The notes: generated by a model not told the origin, from the letters alone. 64,000 nt of DNA from Clostridium sp. JN-9 (GCF_004103695.1 NZ_CP035280.1:2914001-2978000); one strand, 5' to 3'. Shown: positions 17,233 through 26,585, counted from the stretch's first letter. Numbers and translations: made by a program.

Positions 17233-18298
17233 TACTATAACCTCCGGCGAATTAACCTTTATGCTTATAGGATCAATGATTGGCATAGGAATTTTATCTC
17301 TTCCAAACAGTTTGATTTCAAAAGCTAAACAGGACTCCTGGATATCTGCTGCACTTGGTGCCCTTTACCCATTATATATGGTGCTGGCAGCAGCTATAAT
17401 TTATAAAAAAAGCCCCAATAATAATATATTGGTATTAAGTAAAAAATGTTTTGGCAAAATTATAGGCACCATTTTAAATGTAATTTTACTATGTTTTTTC
17501 ATATTTAATGTTTTTACATTAAGCGCAGGTCTAAGTATTGTTCTAAGGACTTTAATAGTGAGCTTTGTAAGTTCAATAAAGATACTGATTTTTATTGTTT
17601 TTTTATCAGCCTTTACTGCCTATAAAGGGCTAAAGGTTTTGGCAAGAGTTAATCATTTAACATTTTACTACACCACCATATTAACTTTAATGTTATTTGC
17701 TGCACTGGTCAAAGGAACATACTTAAATGTATGCCCTATACTTGGTTCAGGAATTGTAAATATATTAAATGCCAGCAAATCTTCAGCTTTTGCTTATGGC
17801 GGCATTGAAATATTGTTCCTGTTATATCCTTTAGTGATTAACTCAAACGAAAAAATCATTGTTAAATCATCACTGCTGGGAGTTTTTATAACATGTGTTT
17901 TCTATACCTGGGCAGTTTTTATAACCATTTACTTTCTGGGTATAGACAATATTCCAAAAGCAGAATGGTCCGTAAGTCTTACCACAAAAAGTGTATATAT
18001 TCCTATAATTAATAATTTTAGATTTGTTTTTCTAATATTGTGGGCTGCTATAATATTTAAAACAATATCAAATAATTATTATGCAGCAGCTATGATTATA
18101 AATAGCTTTTTTAAAAATGCACAAAATAAAATTATAATATGCATTATTTTCCCCATGATGGTGTACTTATCAACAATTCCTAAAAATAATGCAATTATGT
18201 TATCTATATTAAATTACTTTATACCTAAATTTACATTATTCAACATAATTTACGTAACATTAATAGCTGTAATATTATACATAAAGAAGGTTAAATAA
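17213..18298 (+). CDS. Spore germination permease, GerAB/GerKB (B subunit)
   Basis: 361-residue APC-superfamily membrane protein with about ten helices, the germinant-binding B subunit of the receptor. The start SGELTFMLIGSMIGIGILSLPNSL is the hallmark of GerAB-type proteins. GGAGG precedes the ATG inside the end of the A-subunit gene, so translation is coupled. The germinant cannot be predicted from sequence, though GerB proteins usually recognise amino acids or similar small molecules. Confidence 0.92.
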   Translation: MKRIKSDTITSGELTFMLIGSMIGIGILSLPNSLISKAKQDSWISAALGALYPLYMVLAAAIIYKKSPNNNILVLSKKCFGKIIGTILNVILLCFFIFNVFTLSAGLSIVLRTLIVSFVSSIKILIFIVFLSAFTAYKGLKVLARVNHLTFYYTTILTLMLFAALVKGTYLNVCPILGSGIVNILNASKSSAFAYGGIEILFLLYPLVINSNEKIIVKSSLLGVFITCVFYTWAVFITIYFLGIDNIPKAEWSVSLTTKSVYIPIINNFRFVFLILWAAIIFKTISNNYYAAAMIINSFFKNAQNKIIICIIFPMMVYLSTIPKNNAIMLSILNYFIPKFTLFNIIYVTLIAVILYIKKVK

Positions 18299-18300
18299 TT

Positions 18301-19419
18301 ATGCGAAGAACACTATGGAAATATATTCTTATCTCAATTTCATGTATTGTCATTGCTGCTTTTTTCGGTTCTGAAACAAAGGGGCAGCAGCCTATAGAAG
18401 AATTAGATATTGTTTCGGGATTGGGCTGTGATGCTGAAAAACAAGGTTCTGAAACAAAATACTGTATTCCAATGTCGGTATATGTATTTAACAATGATAA
18501 TATTGTAAATTCAATGCTAAAAAAGGGAGATGCTCTGACCATAGGACAAACAAGGCAAACAAGGGCATTAGCAGATGATAAGCAAAACATGTTAGGTCTT
18601 GAAAAAGTATATATTATAAGTGAAGAGCATGCAACAGCCGGCATGAGAAATTTGATAGAAATATTATATAGAAATCCCAGTTTAAATGATACTGGTTATG
18701 TTACTATCTGCAGGGGTAAATCTGAAGATTTACTTAAATATCAAATAAATGGATATCCAAGCTCTTCGGATTATATTGAGGGCTTAATAAAAAATTCTTA
18801 TTTTTATAACTTCTTTTCTGATGAATATAAAATAACCAATATGTTTCTGCAAGTAGATGCTGAGGGAACCAATGCAGTGCTTCCTTACATTGAGCTTACC
18901 AAAGAAGGAATAAAAATTACCGGCATGGCTGTTTTCAATAAGGACAAAATGTTGCTGAAAATGAATATGGATGATGCCAGAGTTATGAATATGTTAAGAG
19001 GGAATAGTGGGAAGGGAATTATATCGGTACAAAAAGGTTCAAACGATTATGTTGATTATTATGCCACTTCAAAAAGAAAGGTAACCTGTACTAAGGAAGG
19101 AGACAAATATAAGTTTGTAATAAATTTATATTTGAAAGGCGATATAATTTCAAATTTATCCTATAAAAATATAAGTAAAGATTCCAAAATAGATAACCAA
19201 TTTGAAGAAGATATGTGCCAATATGTAAAAAAGATGTGCAATAATTTTATAACTAAAATGAAATGTGAGTATAAGGTTGACTGTTTGCAGCTTGGTCAAG
19301 TAGCTGCAGCTAAATATGGGAGACATACTGGTTCAGATTGGAATATTATAGTTCCCAATTCTGAAATTATTGTAAACGTAAAAGTTCATATTGATAAAAC
19401 AGGACGTGGAGATTTTTAA
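18301..19419 (+). CDS. Spore germination protein, Ger(x)C family (C subunit), without a visible lipobox
   Basis: 372 residues, starting two bases after the B subunit stop. It has an N-terminal hydrophobic segment (about 8-22), then EELDIVSGLGCDA matching the GerC start of the mature domain, and the C-terminal GWNIIVP-like region (SDWNIIVPNSEIIVNVKVHI). GerC proteins are normally lipoproteins with an L-x-G/A-C lipobox; here the equivalent place reads AAFFGSETKGQQ and has no cysteine. It may therefore be membrane-anchored by an uncleaved helix, or the cysteine may have been lost. Family assignment rests on position and overall pattern. Confidence 0.85.
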   Translation: MRRTLWKYILISISCIVIAAFFGSETKGQQPIEELDIVSGLGCDAEKQGSETKYCIPMSVYVFNNDNIVNSMLKKGDALTIGQTRQTRALADDKQNMLGLEKVYIISEEHATAGMRNLIEILYRNPSLNDTGYVTICRGKSEDLLKYQINGYPSSSDYIEGLIKNSYFYNFFSDEYKITNMFLQVDAEGTNAVLPYIELTKEGIKITGMAVFNKDKMLLKMNMDDARVMNMLRGNSGKGIISVQKGSNDYVDYYATSKRKVTCTKEGDKYKFVINLYLKGDIISNLSYKNISKDSKIDNQFEEDMCQYVKKMCNNFITKMKCEYKVDCLQLGQVAAAKYGRHTGSDWNIIVPNSEIIVNVKVHIDKTGRGDF

Positions 19420-19463
19420 ATATTACCAAATTATAAAAATTCAATTTAAAACATTATATTTTG

Positions 19464-19494
19464 CAAAAAATAGACCTGTAGTAAAATACTACAG
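19464..19494 (-). terminator. Terminator between the ger operon and the holin-like gene
   Basis: CCTGTAGTA pairs with TACTACAG around 19476-19493; on the minus strand it is followed by a run of six Ts. It most likely ends the minus-strand gene at 19534-19899. Confidence 0.65.
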
Positions 19495-19533
19495 ATCGCT
19501 CATATGTTTCAATTACTTTATAGCTTCTCCAGA

Positions 19534-19899
19534 TTACATTGCTCTGCCTGGAAATACTGCATCTAATATTCCTATAACCAGAGCTGCCAGAATAGCTCCT
19601 ATTATAGACACCTTCATGTTAGGTACTAAAAATTGAGCTAAATATATTATTATTGCGGCTATTACAAATCCCTTTAATCCCTTTCCAAATGGGGATGCAT
19701 CTACTCCCATAAGGGATTCAACAAAATAGTCCAATGCAGTTATTACTACTGCGGCTATTATATATGACCACAATCCAACAATAGTAAATCCAGGTGTTAA
19801 AAATGATGTTATTCCTAAAATAACAGCCACTAATACTAATCTTCCTATCCATCCAAGGAAGCTGTTTCCACCTGAAGTTTCTCTTTTTTCATTTGCCAT
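19534..19899 (-). CDS. Small membrane protein, phage-holin superfamily IV/YvlD-like
   Basis: 121 residues with four hydrophobic segments (about 18-35, 40-58, 72-90, 95-115) and the family pattern FLTPGFTIVGLWSYIIAA, ALDYFVESLMGVDASPFGKGLKGF, and ILDAVFPGRAM. This family (PF04020) is often annotated as holin but is chromosomal and non-phage in Firmicutes; yvlD lies in a cell-envelope stress operon in Bacillus. No phage genes are nearby. GAAGGAGTG precedes the ATG. Confidence 0.8.
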   Translation of the reverse strand: MANEKRETSGGNSFLGWIGRLVLVAVILGITSFLTPGFTIVGLWSYIIAAVVITALDYFVESLMGVDASPFGKGLKGFVIAAIIIYLAQFLVPNMKVSIIGAILAALVIGILDAVFPGRAM

Positions 19900-20015
19900 G
19901 AATATATCACTCCTTCAAAAGTTAAGTATATATGTTTTTATATTCATAGTGTGCTCATATTCATAAATAATATTATACAATTTTCAGCATTGTATTTTAA
20001 CTTTTTAAAATTTTA

Positions 20016-21347
20016 TTAATCAATTGATGATTTTGGCTTTACTTTCATGTACAAATAGAATGGAACTCCGAATAAAATCAGAAGGAATCCATACATAACA
20101 GTTTCCGCTCCCGATCCATATATTGTCCATACAGCATAAGCAAATCCTAGCAGTGGAATAATGGATTTTTTTATAAACTTCCACACATTAACCTTGCCAT
20201 CAATTTTAACCAGCAGAATAATCTCAGCTGCAGCTGTAGTTGCGTACATTGGTAAGTATGCCAATGTTGCTAAAAGTATCATAAAATTAAAGGCCGAAAG
20301 TAATGAATGACTATAGTTCATTGCTAGTAAAATATTTGCAAGTACTGCACTTATAATTAGTGATGCATATGGTGTATTATATTTTGGATGTACCAAAGCA
20401 AAAACTTCCGGAAATACTTTGTCCTTTCCAGCTGCATAAGACATACGTGCTGTAGCAAGAATCCAACCCACTGTTGTACCTAAAACGCTTATTACTGAGG
20501 CTACTAAAATTACATTTGAGACTCCCTTGCCAAGAAACTGCGAAAGAATATCCACTATTGGTGCTGAACTTTTTGCCAGCATATCCTGAGGCATTGCACC
20601 CATAGCAAAGAAATTAATTGCCATATACATTATAATTGCAATTGACATTCCCAATATAGTACTTATTCTTATATTTTTCTCCGGATTTTTAATTTCACCT
20701 GCTGCTACCGAAGCTGTTTCAAAACCGATAAATGCCCATAATGTTGAGGCTGCTGCTGCAGGTATAGTTTCAATACCCTTGTTTTTAGGAAACATATCCT
20801 TCACAAATGAAGGATTAAAATGTGCCGCTGCAACTGCGATAAAAAAAATAAATAATAATAATTCAAAAATAGTAATAACAGTTTGCGTTATTCCTGCTTT
20901 TTTTGCGCCCAGTATGTTTATTATTGTAAATATCCAGAGTATTGCGCTTGTATATAAAAATGCAACCAGATGGTTACTGTTTATTATTGGAATTAATGTG
21001 CCTGTATAACTTGCTATAGCCGTAATTATTGCAGCATTTCCTATCCATGAACCGTTCCAGTATAACCAGGCGTTTTCAAAGCCCATAAAATCACCAAATG
21101 CCAGTTTTGCATATTCATATGGTCCTCCTGTTTTAGGTATTTTTGATCCCAGATTGGCAAAAGAAAGTGCCAAAAGAATAGATCCTGCTCCTGTTAATAG
21201 CCAAGCCATCATAACAGGACCTGGACCAGCCTTTGATGCCAAAGTTGCAGGAAGCATAAATATACCTGATCCCATCATATTACCAACAACCAGCGCAGTT
21301 GCAATAACAATTCCTAATTCCTTTCTTAAATTAGCTTCATTTGACAT
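20016..21347 (-). CDS. APC-family amino acid permease/antiporter
   Basis: 443 residues with about twelve helices. The N terminus GIVIATALVVGNMMGSGIFMLPA and the SKIPKTGGPYEYAKLAFG segment are typical of the APA group (basic amino acid/polyamine antiporters such as ArcD and AdiC). TLWAFIGFETASVAAGEIKNPEKNI is the conserved helix-6 region. The exact substrate cannot be read from sequence. It is a single-gene unit with AAGGAGG before the ATG, and its promoter has a palindrome in the spacer. Confidence 0.85.
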   Translation of the reverse strand: MSNEANLRKELGIVIATALVVGNMMGSGIFMLPATLASKAGPGPVMMAWLLTGAGSILLALSFANLGSKIPKTGGPYEYAKLAFGDFMGFENAWLYWNGSWIGNAAIITAIASYTGTLIPIINSNHLVAFLYTSAILWIFTIINILGAKKAGITQTVITIFELLLFIFFIAVAAAHFNPSFVKDMFPKNKGIETIPAAAASTLWAFIGFETASVAAGEIKNPEKNIRISTILGMSIAIIMYMAINFFAMGAMPQDMLAKSSAPIVDILSQFLGKGVSNVILVASVISVLGTTVGWILATARMSYAAGKDKVFPEVFALVHPKYNTPYASLIISAVLANILLAMNYSHSLLSAFNFMILLATLAYLPMYATTAAAEIILLVKIDGKVNVWKFIKKSIIPLLGFAYAVWTIYGSGAETVMYGFLLILFGVPFYLYMKVKPKSSID

Positions 21348-21387
21348 TTATAAATTACGCCTCCTTAATTGAAATTATCACTTTATT

Positions 21388-21416
21388 AATTTACCATGAT
21401 AAAGTATCATTGTCAA
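21388..21416 (-). promoter_or_regulatory. Promoter of the APC permease with palindromic spacer
   Basis: TTGACA (21411-21416) and TAAATT (21388-21393) are 17 bases apart on the minus strand. The spacer contains ATGATA-AAG-TATCAT, a perfect 6-3-6 inverted repeat (21396-21410 region) that would suit a repressor operator. Confidence 0.6.
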
Positions 21417-21546
21417 CAATATTCGACAAAAGTTGTAAATTACTATTTTCCAAGTTAGTGTAAAGCAGCCCTAGGGAAATGAAATTTTCCAGTATAGGTT
21501 TGATTTTCATTTAAATTTGTGTATAATATAAATGTAAGATATATAT

Positions 21547-21623
21547 GGGGAATTAACTCAGCTGGTTAGAGTGCCACCTTCACATGGTGGAAGTCGTAGG
21601 TTCAAGTCCTATATTCCCTACCA
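21547..21623 (+). tRNA. tRNA-Val (anticodon CAC)
   Basis: A 77-base cloverleaf. Acceptor GGGGAAT pairs with ATTCCCT (first pair G-U), D-stem ACTC/GAGT, anticodon stem CCACC/GGTGG with loop TTCACAT, T-arm GTAGGTTCAAGTCCTAT, and an encoded CCA end. The CAC anticodon reads GTG valine codons. It is a lone tRNA gene on the plus strand followed by a terminator. Confidence 0.95.
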
Positions 21624-21673
21624 GACTTACTTTATCTTCTTTTTATGTAAAACGCTTGTCACTAATTTTCCTA

Positions 21674-21724
21674 AAAAATATCCACACACCTGCATTGATA
21701 ATATGCTTGTGTGTGGGTATTTTA
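21674..21724 (+). terminator. Terminator after tRNA-Val
   Basis: ATATCCACACAC pairs with GTGTGTGGGTAT, followed by TTTTATTTA on the plus strand, 50 bases past the tRNA. Confidence 0.7.
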
Positions 21725-21744
21725 TTTACTTTTAAAAATTCTAT

Positions 21745-21786
21745 TAAAAAAACCAGGTCTGGATACCATAAATCCAAGCCTGGTTC
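21745..21786 (-). terminator. Terminator of the kinase gene
   Basis: AACCAGG(T)CTGGAT pairs with ATCCAAGCCTGGTT, with seven Ts on the minus strand. It abuts the kinase stop codon. Confidence 0.8.
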
Positions 21787-22928
21787 TACTTTTTCTTCTT
21801 TCCCTTTTCCTTCCCTTTGTGCTGTTTTAAATATGGCTCCGAGGTATTAACCTGATTAGCTGCATTGTTGTCCTTGGTTATGCTGCTGTCATTATTTGTA
21901 GCTTTATCCTTTGAAGGCTGCTTTGTATCTTCTCCCTGCTGCACACTATTAATTGTATTATCAGTTTTTGGAGCATCTACAGTGGTATTGTCATTATATT
22001 TAGGCACATTGCCATAAAAGTGATACAGCATTGTTAAAACAATAGCCGTTAACATGGCAGATACAAGTATATTTCTTATTAAACCATGACTGTTTTTTTT
22101 AGCTTCTTGTTTTATGGAAGCTTCATTAATTACCACAGTCTTCTCAATATCTAAATTGTTTTGGCATTTTGCAATTTCATATTCTAATTCACTTATAGAT
22201 TCATATCTTTCATTAATATTGCTTTTAACACATCTCTGTATTATTGATTTCAAATTATCATTTACATTATTATAATTTTCATCATTGAAGGGTTCTGTAT
22301 CCTCCAATGCCGCCTTTCCATTAACCATATAATACATAACCATACCTATTCCAAATATATCCGTTTGTTTACAACTCCTGCCTGCACCTTTCTGTTCAGG
22401 TGCAGCATATCCAATTGACCCTAGTGCTGCAGTATCATTATATTTATTAGTTTTATCAATCTTTGAAATTCCAAAATCCACAAGCATAATATTTCCGCTG
22501 TGATTTATCATAATATTTGATGGCTTTAAATCTCTGTAAATAATGGAAGGGTTCATATTATGCAGATAACCGACAATATTACATATCTTTAATGTTATAC
22601 TGCATATCTCTTCTGCTGCCAGTTTTTCTTTCTTTTGAACATATTCTTTTAATGTTTGTCCTTCTATGTAATCCTCAACCATGTATAAATTATCATCTTT
22701 ATAAAATATATCTACAATCCTTGGAATACCCGGATAATTTAATTCTTTCAGAATATTAGGCTCAGTTAAAATATCTATATTAAAACCATTATCCTTTTTT
22801 ATTTCTTTTATGGCCCACATATTTTCAAGGTTAATATTTTTACATAAATAAACTGTTCCCATGCCGCCTTTACCCAATATTTTTATTACTTCATATTTAT
22901 TATCCAAAATATATCCTTTTTGCAGCAT
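21786..22928 (-). CDS. Membrane-anchored Hanks-type Ser/Thr protein kinase, no PASTA domains
   Basis: 380 residues. Kinase domain (about 10-265): glycine loop GKGGMGTVYLC, catalytic Lys in WAIKEIKK, the catalytic loop YRDLKPSN (Tyr replaces His of HRD; the Asp is kept), DFGIS, and GYAAPEQ. One transmembrane helix follows (about 285-305), then a short Asn/Asp/Thr-rich external tail that ends in a lysine cluster (KGKEKGKKKK). PrkC-type kinases carry PASTA repeats outside; here none are present, so cell-wall fragments are an unlikely signal. It stands alone, with no phosphatase gene beside it. Confidence 0.88.
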   Translation of the reverse strand: MLQKGYILDNKYEVIKILGKGGMGTVYLCKNINLENMWAIKEIKKDNGFNIDILTEPNILKELNYPGIPRIVDIFYKDDNLYMVEDYIEGQTLKEYVQKKEKLAAEEICSITLKICNIVGYLHNMNPSIIYRDLKPSNIMINHSGNIMLVDFGISKIDKTNKYNDTAALGSIGYAAPEQKGAGRSCKQTDIFGIGMVMYYMVNGKAALEDTEPFNDENYNNVNDNLKSIIQRCVKSNINERYESISELEYEIAKCQNNLDIEKTVVINEASIKQEAKKNSHGLIRNILVSAMLTAIVLTMLYHFYGNVPKYNDNTTVDAPKTDNTINSVQQGEDTKQPSKDKATNNDSSITKDNNAANQVNTSEPYLKQHKGKEKGKKKK

Positions 22929-22999
22929 AATCCACCTCTATAAAAAACTTATACTAATTAATATACGTTTTTTATATACATATTCAGGGGGTTATTATA

Positions 23000-23050
23000 T
23001 AGAAAAATATCCACATTAATACATAAAAATAATGCACAAATGTGGATATA
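23000..23050 (-). terminator. Terminator of the sensor-like gene
   Basis: TATCCACATT pairs with AATGTGGATA around a large loop, followed by five Ts on the minus strand, just past the stop at 23059. Confidence 0.65.
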
Positions 23051-23058
23051 AACAATTA

Positions 23059-23736
23059 TCATAACTTCTGAACTGTCTTCATATATTTAACAATAAGCTT
23101 GTCCAAGTATTCACTTATGAGCAGCTTCTCCTTGTCATTTTCATCACTTTCAGATGTACAGCTTACTTCATTAAGGATATCCCTTATTTGATTTATGTTT
23201 TCCTTTAGCTCTGATAATTCAATATTCTTTATATAAAGCTGCAGTTTATTTTCATTAGATTCCCTAGATGATAATAAACCCTTCTTCACTTTCTCCTTGG
23301 ATATTGCATTTTTATCACAATCCTCAACATATTTGTCATTTATTGCGGTAATTAAATTTTCTAAATTAGCCTTTCCCCTGCTATTTTGACTGGATATGCT
23401 ATTATTTTCAGAGATAATCTTTATAATTTCTGCCACATAAATTTTATTTTCAAAATTAACAGGAGCAGCAGTAATTAAAAATACTTTCCCATCAGTGCTG
23501 TACTCTACCTTTGTAAAAGTATCATTATACTTATACGCTCTCATAGAAATGCAGTTTTTACAGAAGGAATCCTTTTTAAAAATATTGTAACACACAGCAT
23601 CCTTGTGTTTTAAATTTTCTCCTTCTATAAATTTTACTTTTTTATTTATTGGGTCAACTACTCTTATCATATCGTACATATTTTTGAATATAGATAATCT
23701 TTCCTTAATGTCACTTATTATATCCATATTATTCAC
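23059..23736 (-). CDS. Cytosolic sensor-like protein with a Cys-containing PAS-like domain
   Basis: 225 residues. The first ~110 resemble the PAS/PocR-like input domain found in front of clostridial GGDEF and histidine-kinase proteins: MIRVVDPINKKVKF, then AVCYNIFKKDSFCKNCISMRAYK with three cysteines (C-x(n)-C-x2-C), then VFLITAAPV. The second half is charged and helical (about 140-225) without a catalytic domain that I recognise. It may be a stand-alone ligand or redox sensor that binds a partner through the helical tail. Function unknown. Confidence 0.5.
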   Translation of the reverse strand: MNNMDIISDIKERLSIFKNMYDMIRVVDPINKKVKFIEGENLKHKDAVCYNIFKKDSFCKNCISMRAYKYNDTFTKVEYSTDGKVFLITAAPVNFENKIYVAEIIKIISENNSISSQNSRGKANLENLITAINDKYVEDCDKNAISKEKVKKGLLSSRESNENKLQLYIKNIELSELKENINQIRDILNEVSCTSESDENDKEKLLISEYLDKLIVKYMKTVQKL

Positions 23737-23763
23737 ACCAATTCAATATATTTTTATACTTTG

Positions 23764-23807
23764 AGAAAAACTTTACATTTTTCCAAAGTAAAATGTAAAG
23801 TTTTTCA
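23764..23807 (-). terminator. Terminator of the mannitol-type operon
   Basis: AAAAACTTTACATTTT pairs almost perfectly with AAAATGTAAAGTTTTT around 23764-23807. It lies about 95 bases past the last gene of the operon. Confidence 0.75.
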
Positions 23808-23900
23808 TTGAAAGTATTAGGCTAACAAAATTATACATTAAATCCAAGAAAATTTCCATCACTTTATTAGTAATAATCATTGGCATGAAGTAATTAAATA

Positions 23901-25184
23901 TTATATTTCTGGCTTTACACCATCTACTGCTGGTAATTTATTCAGTAAATACTTTTCAGCCTCTTGGCACCAAAGTCCTCCGTTTCTCTTAACTATTCCT
24001 GCTAATTCAGCAAACAAAGGATCATTTTTTCCCTTTTCTTCAAAGTCATCAATAGCTGTAAGCTCCATATCAATATTGGTATATATAAGCTTTTTGCCGC
24101 CAGGTAGTTTTGGTAAATTCAGTGTAGCTTCAGCAGCACTGTTTAACCCTCCAATATGTGTTATCATAACTGCAGGATTTATACTACCTGCTTCTGTCAT
24201 TTTAAGACTCTCAATTAGATCATTAGTATTTCCCCCTGTAGTCCCAATTACATGAGTTGATCCATAGTGAACATTATAGTAATTTAATTCACCTGAGAAC
24301 TTTTTATCTGTTGGACCTGCAAAGAAGTTTAAGCACCCGTCTCTTGCAAGTATTTTATCAGCTTGTTCCACTACAGGCTTTACTGGTGCAAAAACATACA
24401 CATCATTAAAACCTGTGCCCTCAGATATTTCCCTTAGATATGCCGGAACATCTTCTATATCTTTTGTATTTACAAATACAATTTTAACCCCTTTTTCTTT
24501 GGTCTTTTCCTCTGTAAATATGCTTTTAGCTTTTGCAATCCTAGCATCATCTATATCAGTTACAACCAATAATGAAGGTCTTCTGTCACAATTTATGATA
24601 TATTCAATTGCTCCAAGTCCCATTGGGCCTGTGGCTGCCAATAAAGCCATTTTCCCGCCTTTTACGATTCCCATATCATGAACATAGGATCCCATTTTTG
24701 TGTGAAAACTTGCATGAAAGCCTCCGATTATACATGACATTGGTTCTGCCAAAGATGCTTCATAATAGGCCTCTCCATTATAGTTTATAAGACATCCAAG
24801 CTCCATAACTTCATGAGGAATAATTATATAAGTTGCATCTCCTCCGAAATATTTATATGAATATCCTGGTGAATCCATACTTCCCTTATAATTTAAAGCC
24901 GGCTGCTGTGCAAATTTCTGCCCCTCTTTGAACTGGTCCTTCCACTTTGCCCCAACTTTTACTATATTGCCTGCAAACTCATGTCCAACAATTACAGGAT
25001 TTTTATCAACATCTTTAGGCACTCTCTTATGGTCAGGTCCTTGAATAGCTGCCTTATAAGTTGACATGCATATACTGTCTGATATTACCTTAACTAATAT
25101 CTCATCATCTTTTATTTCAGGAAGTTCAAACTCCTCCAGTCTTAAATCATTCTTTCCATATAGTCTAACTGCTCTTGTTTTCAT
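23901..25184 (-). CDS. Zinc-dependent MDR dehydrogenase, L-sorbose-1-phosphate reductase-like
   Basis: 427 residues. Medium-chain dehydrogenase with catalytic zinc ligands Cys39, His68-Glu69 (GHEFAG) and a later Glu in LAEPMSC; the structural four-Cys zinc lobe is absent. The cofactor fold contains AATGPMGLGAIEYI. Closest to SorE-type enzymes, which interconvert glucitol-6-phosphate and L-sorbose-1-phosphate by oxidising the carbon next to the phosphorylated one. It is the last gene of mtlA-mtlR-mtlF-fruK-this gene, where mtlD would normally be. I infer that it oxidises mannitol-1-phosphate to fructose-1-phosphate, which the neighbouring kinase would use. Confidence 0.75.
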   Translation of the reverse strand: MKTRAVRLYGKNDLRLEEFELPEIKDDEILVKVISDSICMSTYKAAIQGPDHKRVPKDVDKNPVIVGHEFAGNIVKVGAKWKDQFKEGQKFAQQPALNYKGSMDSPGYSYKYFGGDATYIIIPHEVMELGCLINYNGEAYYEASLAEPMSCIIGGFHASFHTKMGSYVHDMGIVKGGKMALLAATGPMGLGAIEYIINCDRRPSLLVVTDIDDARIAKAKSIFTEEKTKEKGVKIVFVNTKDIEDVPAYLREISEGTGFNDVYVFAPVKPVVEQADKILARDGCLNFFAGPTDKKFSGELNYYNVHYGSTHVIGTTGGNTNDLIESLKMTEAGSINPAVMITHIGGLNSAAEATLNLPKLPGGKKLIYTNIDMELTAIDDFEEKGKNDPLFAELAGIVKRNGGLWCQEAEKYLLNKLPAVDGVKPEI

Positions 25185-25203
25185 AATATACAGCTCCTTT
25201 GTA

Positions 25204-26139
25204 TTATAAATTTATATATTCATATTTAACTTGTTTTTCAAAGCTTAATACAGTTTCAAGGTCCGCAGCCTGAGTGCCTGATGTAGTTACATTTGCTGTA
25301 CCGCATGCCACGGAAAGCTTTATGGACTTTTCAAAATCATAGTTTTTATCTATTGCCACAGCCAATGCAGCTACCATGGAGTCTCCTGCTCCCACAGTGC
25401 TTTGAACCTGTACCTTTATTCCACTCACAGAAACTGCAGCATCTTTCTTTATAAAAAGTGCTCCATGAGCTCCTAAAGAAATTACTATAATTTTGATACC
25501 ATATTTAAATAGTTCCCTGGAAAGTCTTACTGCTTCTTCTTTAGTGCTTATATTTTGCGAGAAAAACTCTTCCAGCTCGTGAATATTTGGTTTTATTAAA
25601 TATGGGCCAGCCTTTATTCCCTGCTTAAAAAGCTCTCCATCTGCATCTAATATAGTTTTCGCACCATTTTTTTTAGCCTCTTTTATCCAATCCATGTATA
25701 TATTCCTGCTTACATTTTTAGGTATGCTTCCTGAAAATACTACAACAGAATTCTCATTTAGCCCTTTACAGAATTCTTTATTTACCTTGTGAAGATCCTC
25801 CTCTGAAACTAAGGGTCCGCATTCATTTATATCTGTATTTGTATGATTTATTTTGTCAACTATTTTTGTATTGGTTCTTGTATCTCCTTTTGTTATTATA
25901 AAGTGGTTTTCAATATTTTCTGAATCCAGATATTCTTTTATAAAGCTTCCACTTTTCCCTGAAAGTATTCCAACAGCTCTGCTGCTACTGCCAAGGCTCT
26001 TAATAACCTTAGATACATTAATTCCTTTTCCACCTGCATCAAGTCTTACGGAACTAACTCTATTAACTGTTCCAATTTGAAAATTATCAATTTCAATGGT
26101 CTTATCAACTGCAGGATTTAATGTAACAGTTGTAATCAT
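25204..26139 (-). CDS. fruK: 1-phosphofructokinase (PfkB family)
   Basis: 311-residue ribokinase-fold kinase that converts fructose-1-phosphate plus ATP to fructose-1,6-bisphosphate. The start TVTLNPAVDKTIEI is typical of FruK/tagatose-6-phosphate kinase, followed by GGKGINVSKVIKSLG (first PfkB signature) and the anion-hole/catalytic block GAGDSMVAALAVA near residue 250. It lies between mtlF and the SorE-like gene with short gaps (11 and 19 bp), so it belongs to the operon. Tagatose-6-phosphate kinase is the main alternative. Confidence 0.8.
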   Translation of the reverse strand: MITTVTLNPAVDKTIEIDNFQIGTVNRVSSVRLDAGGKGINVSKVIKSLGSSSRAVGILSGKSGSFIKEYLDSENIENHFIITKGDTRTNTKIVDKINHTNTDINECGPLVSEEDLHKVNKEFCKGLNENSVVVFSGSIPKNVSRNIYMDWIKEAKKNGAKTILDADGELFKQGIKAGPYLIKPNIHELEEFFSQNISTKEEAVRLSRELFKYGIKIIVISLGAHGALFIKKDAAVSVSGIKVQVQSTVGAGDSMVAALAVAIDKNYDFEKSIKLSVACGTANVTTSGTQAADLETVLSFEKQVKYEYINL

Positions 26140-26150
26140 TTTATTACTCC

Positions 26151-26585
26151 TTACTCTTCTAAAATTATTTTAATTATCTCCTGTTTATCTTTGGATTTTA
26201 TAAGCTTCTTTACATTTTCCTCATACTGGCATGTAATAGCTATCTTGGATAGTATGGACATATGATCGTCATTTTTACCTGCTATACCAATAACTAAGTA
26301 AGCTGTATTCCCCTCACCGAAATCCACTCCACGGGGATATTGAGCAATGACAATTCCTGAGTGCTTAATGTATTTAACATATTCATTCATTCCATGAGGG
26401 ATAGCTATGCCATTTCCTATATATGTTGTTATATCCTGCTCCCTTTTCATCATTCCTTTTATATAGCCTTCTTCAACATAACCATTTTCCACAAGCATCC
26501 TTCCAACCCTTTTAATTGCCTCATCTTTTGTCTCACTGTTAACATTTAATAATATATTCTTATCACAAAGAACCTCTGGCTCCAT
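26151..26585 (-). CDS. mtlF: Mannitol-type PTS system EIIA
   Basis: 144-residue cytosolic phosphocarrier that receives phosphate from HPr on the His of GIAIPHG (about residue 64) and passes it to the EIIB part of MtlA. The YIGNGIAIPHGMNEYVKYIKHSGIVI segment and VIGIAGKNDDHMSILSKIA match the mannitol/fructose EIIA family. The stop is immediately before the mtlR-side ATG region: its start lies directly after the mtlR stop with no gap. Confidence 0.9.
   Translation of the reverse strand: MEPEVLCDKNILLNVNSETKDEAIKRVGRMLVENGYVEEGYIKGMMKREQDITTYIGNGIAIPHGMNEYVKYIKHSGIVIAQYPRGVDFGEGNTAYLVIGIAGKNDDHMSILSKIAITCQYEENVKKLIKSKDKQEIIKIILEE

Noticed and set aside
19534-19899. Prophage holin
   Set aside because: No phage genes surround it; the family is common as a chromosomal small membrane protein in Firmicutes.
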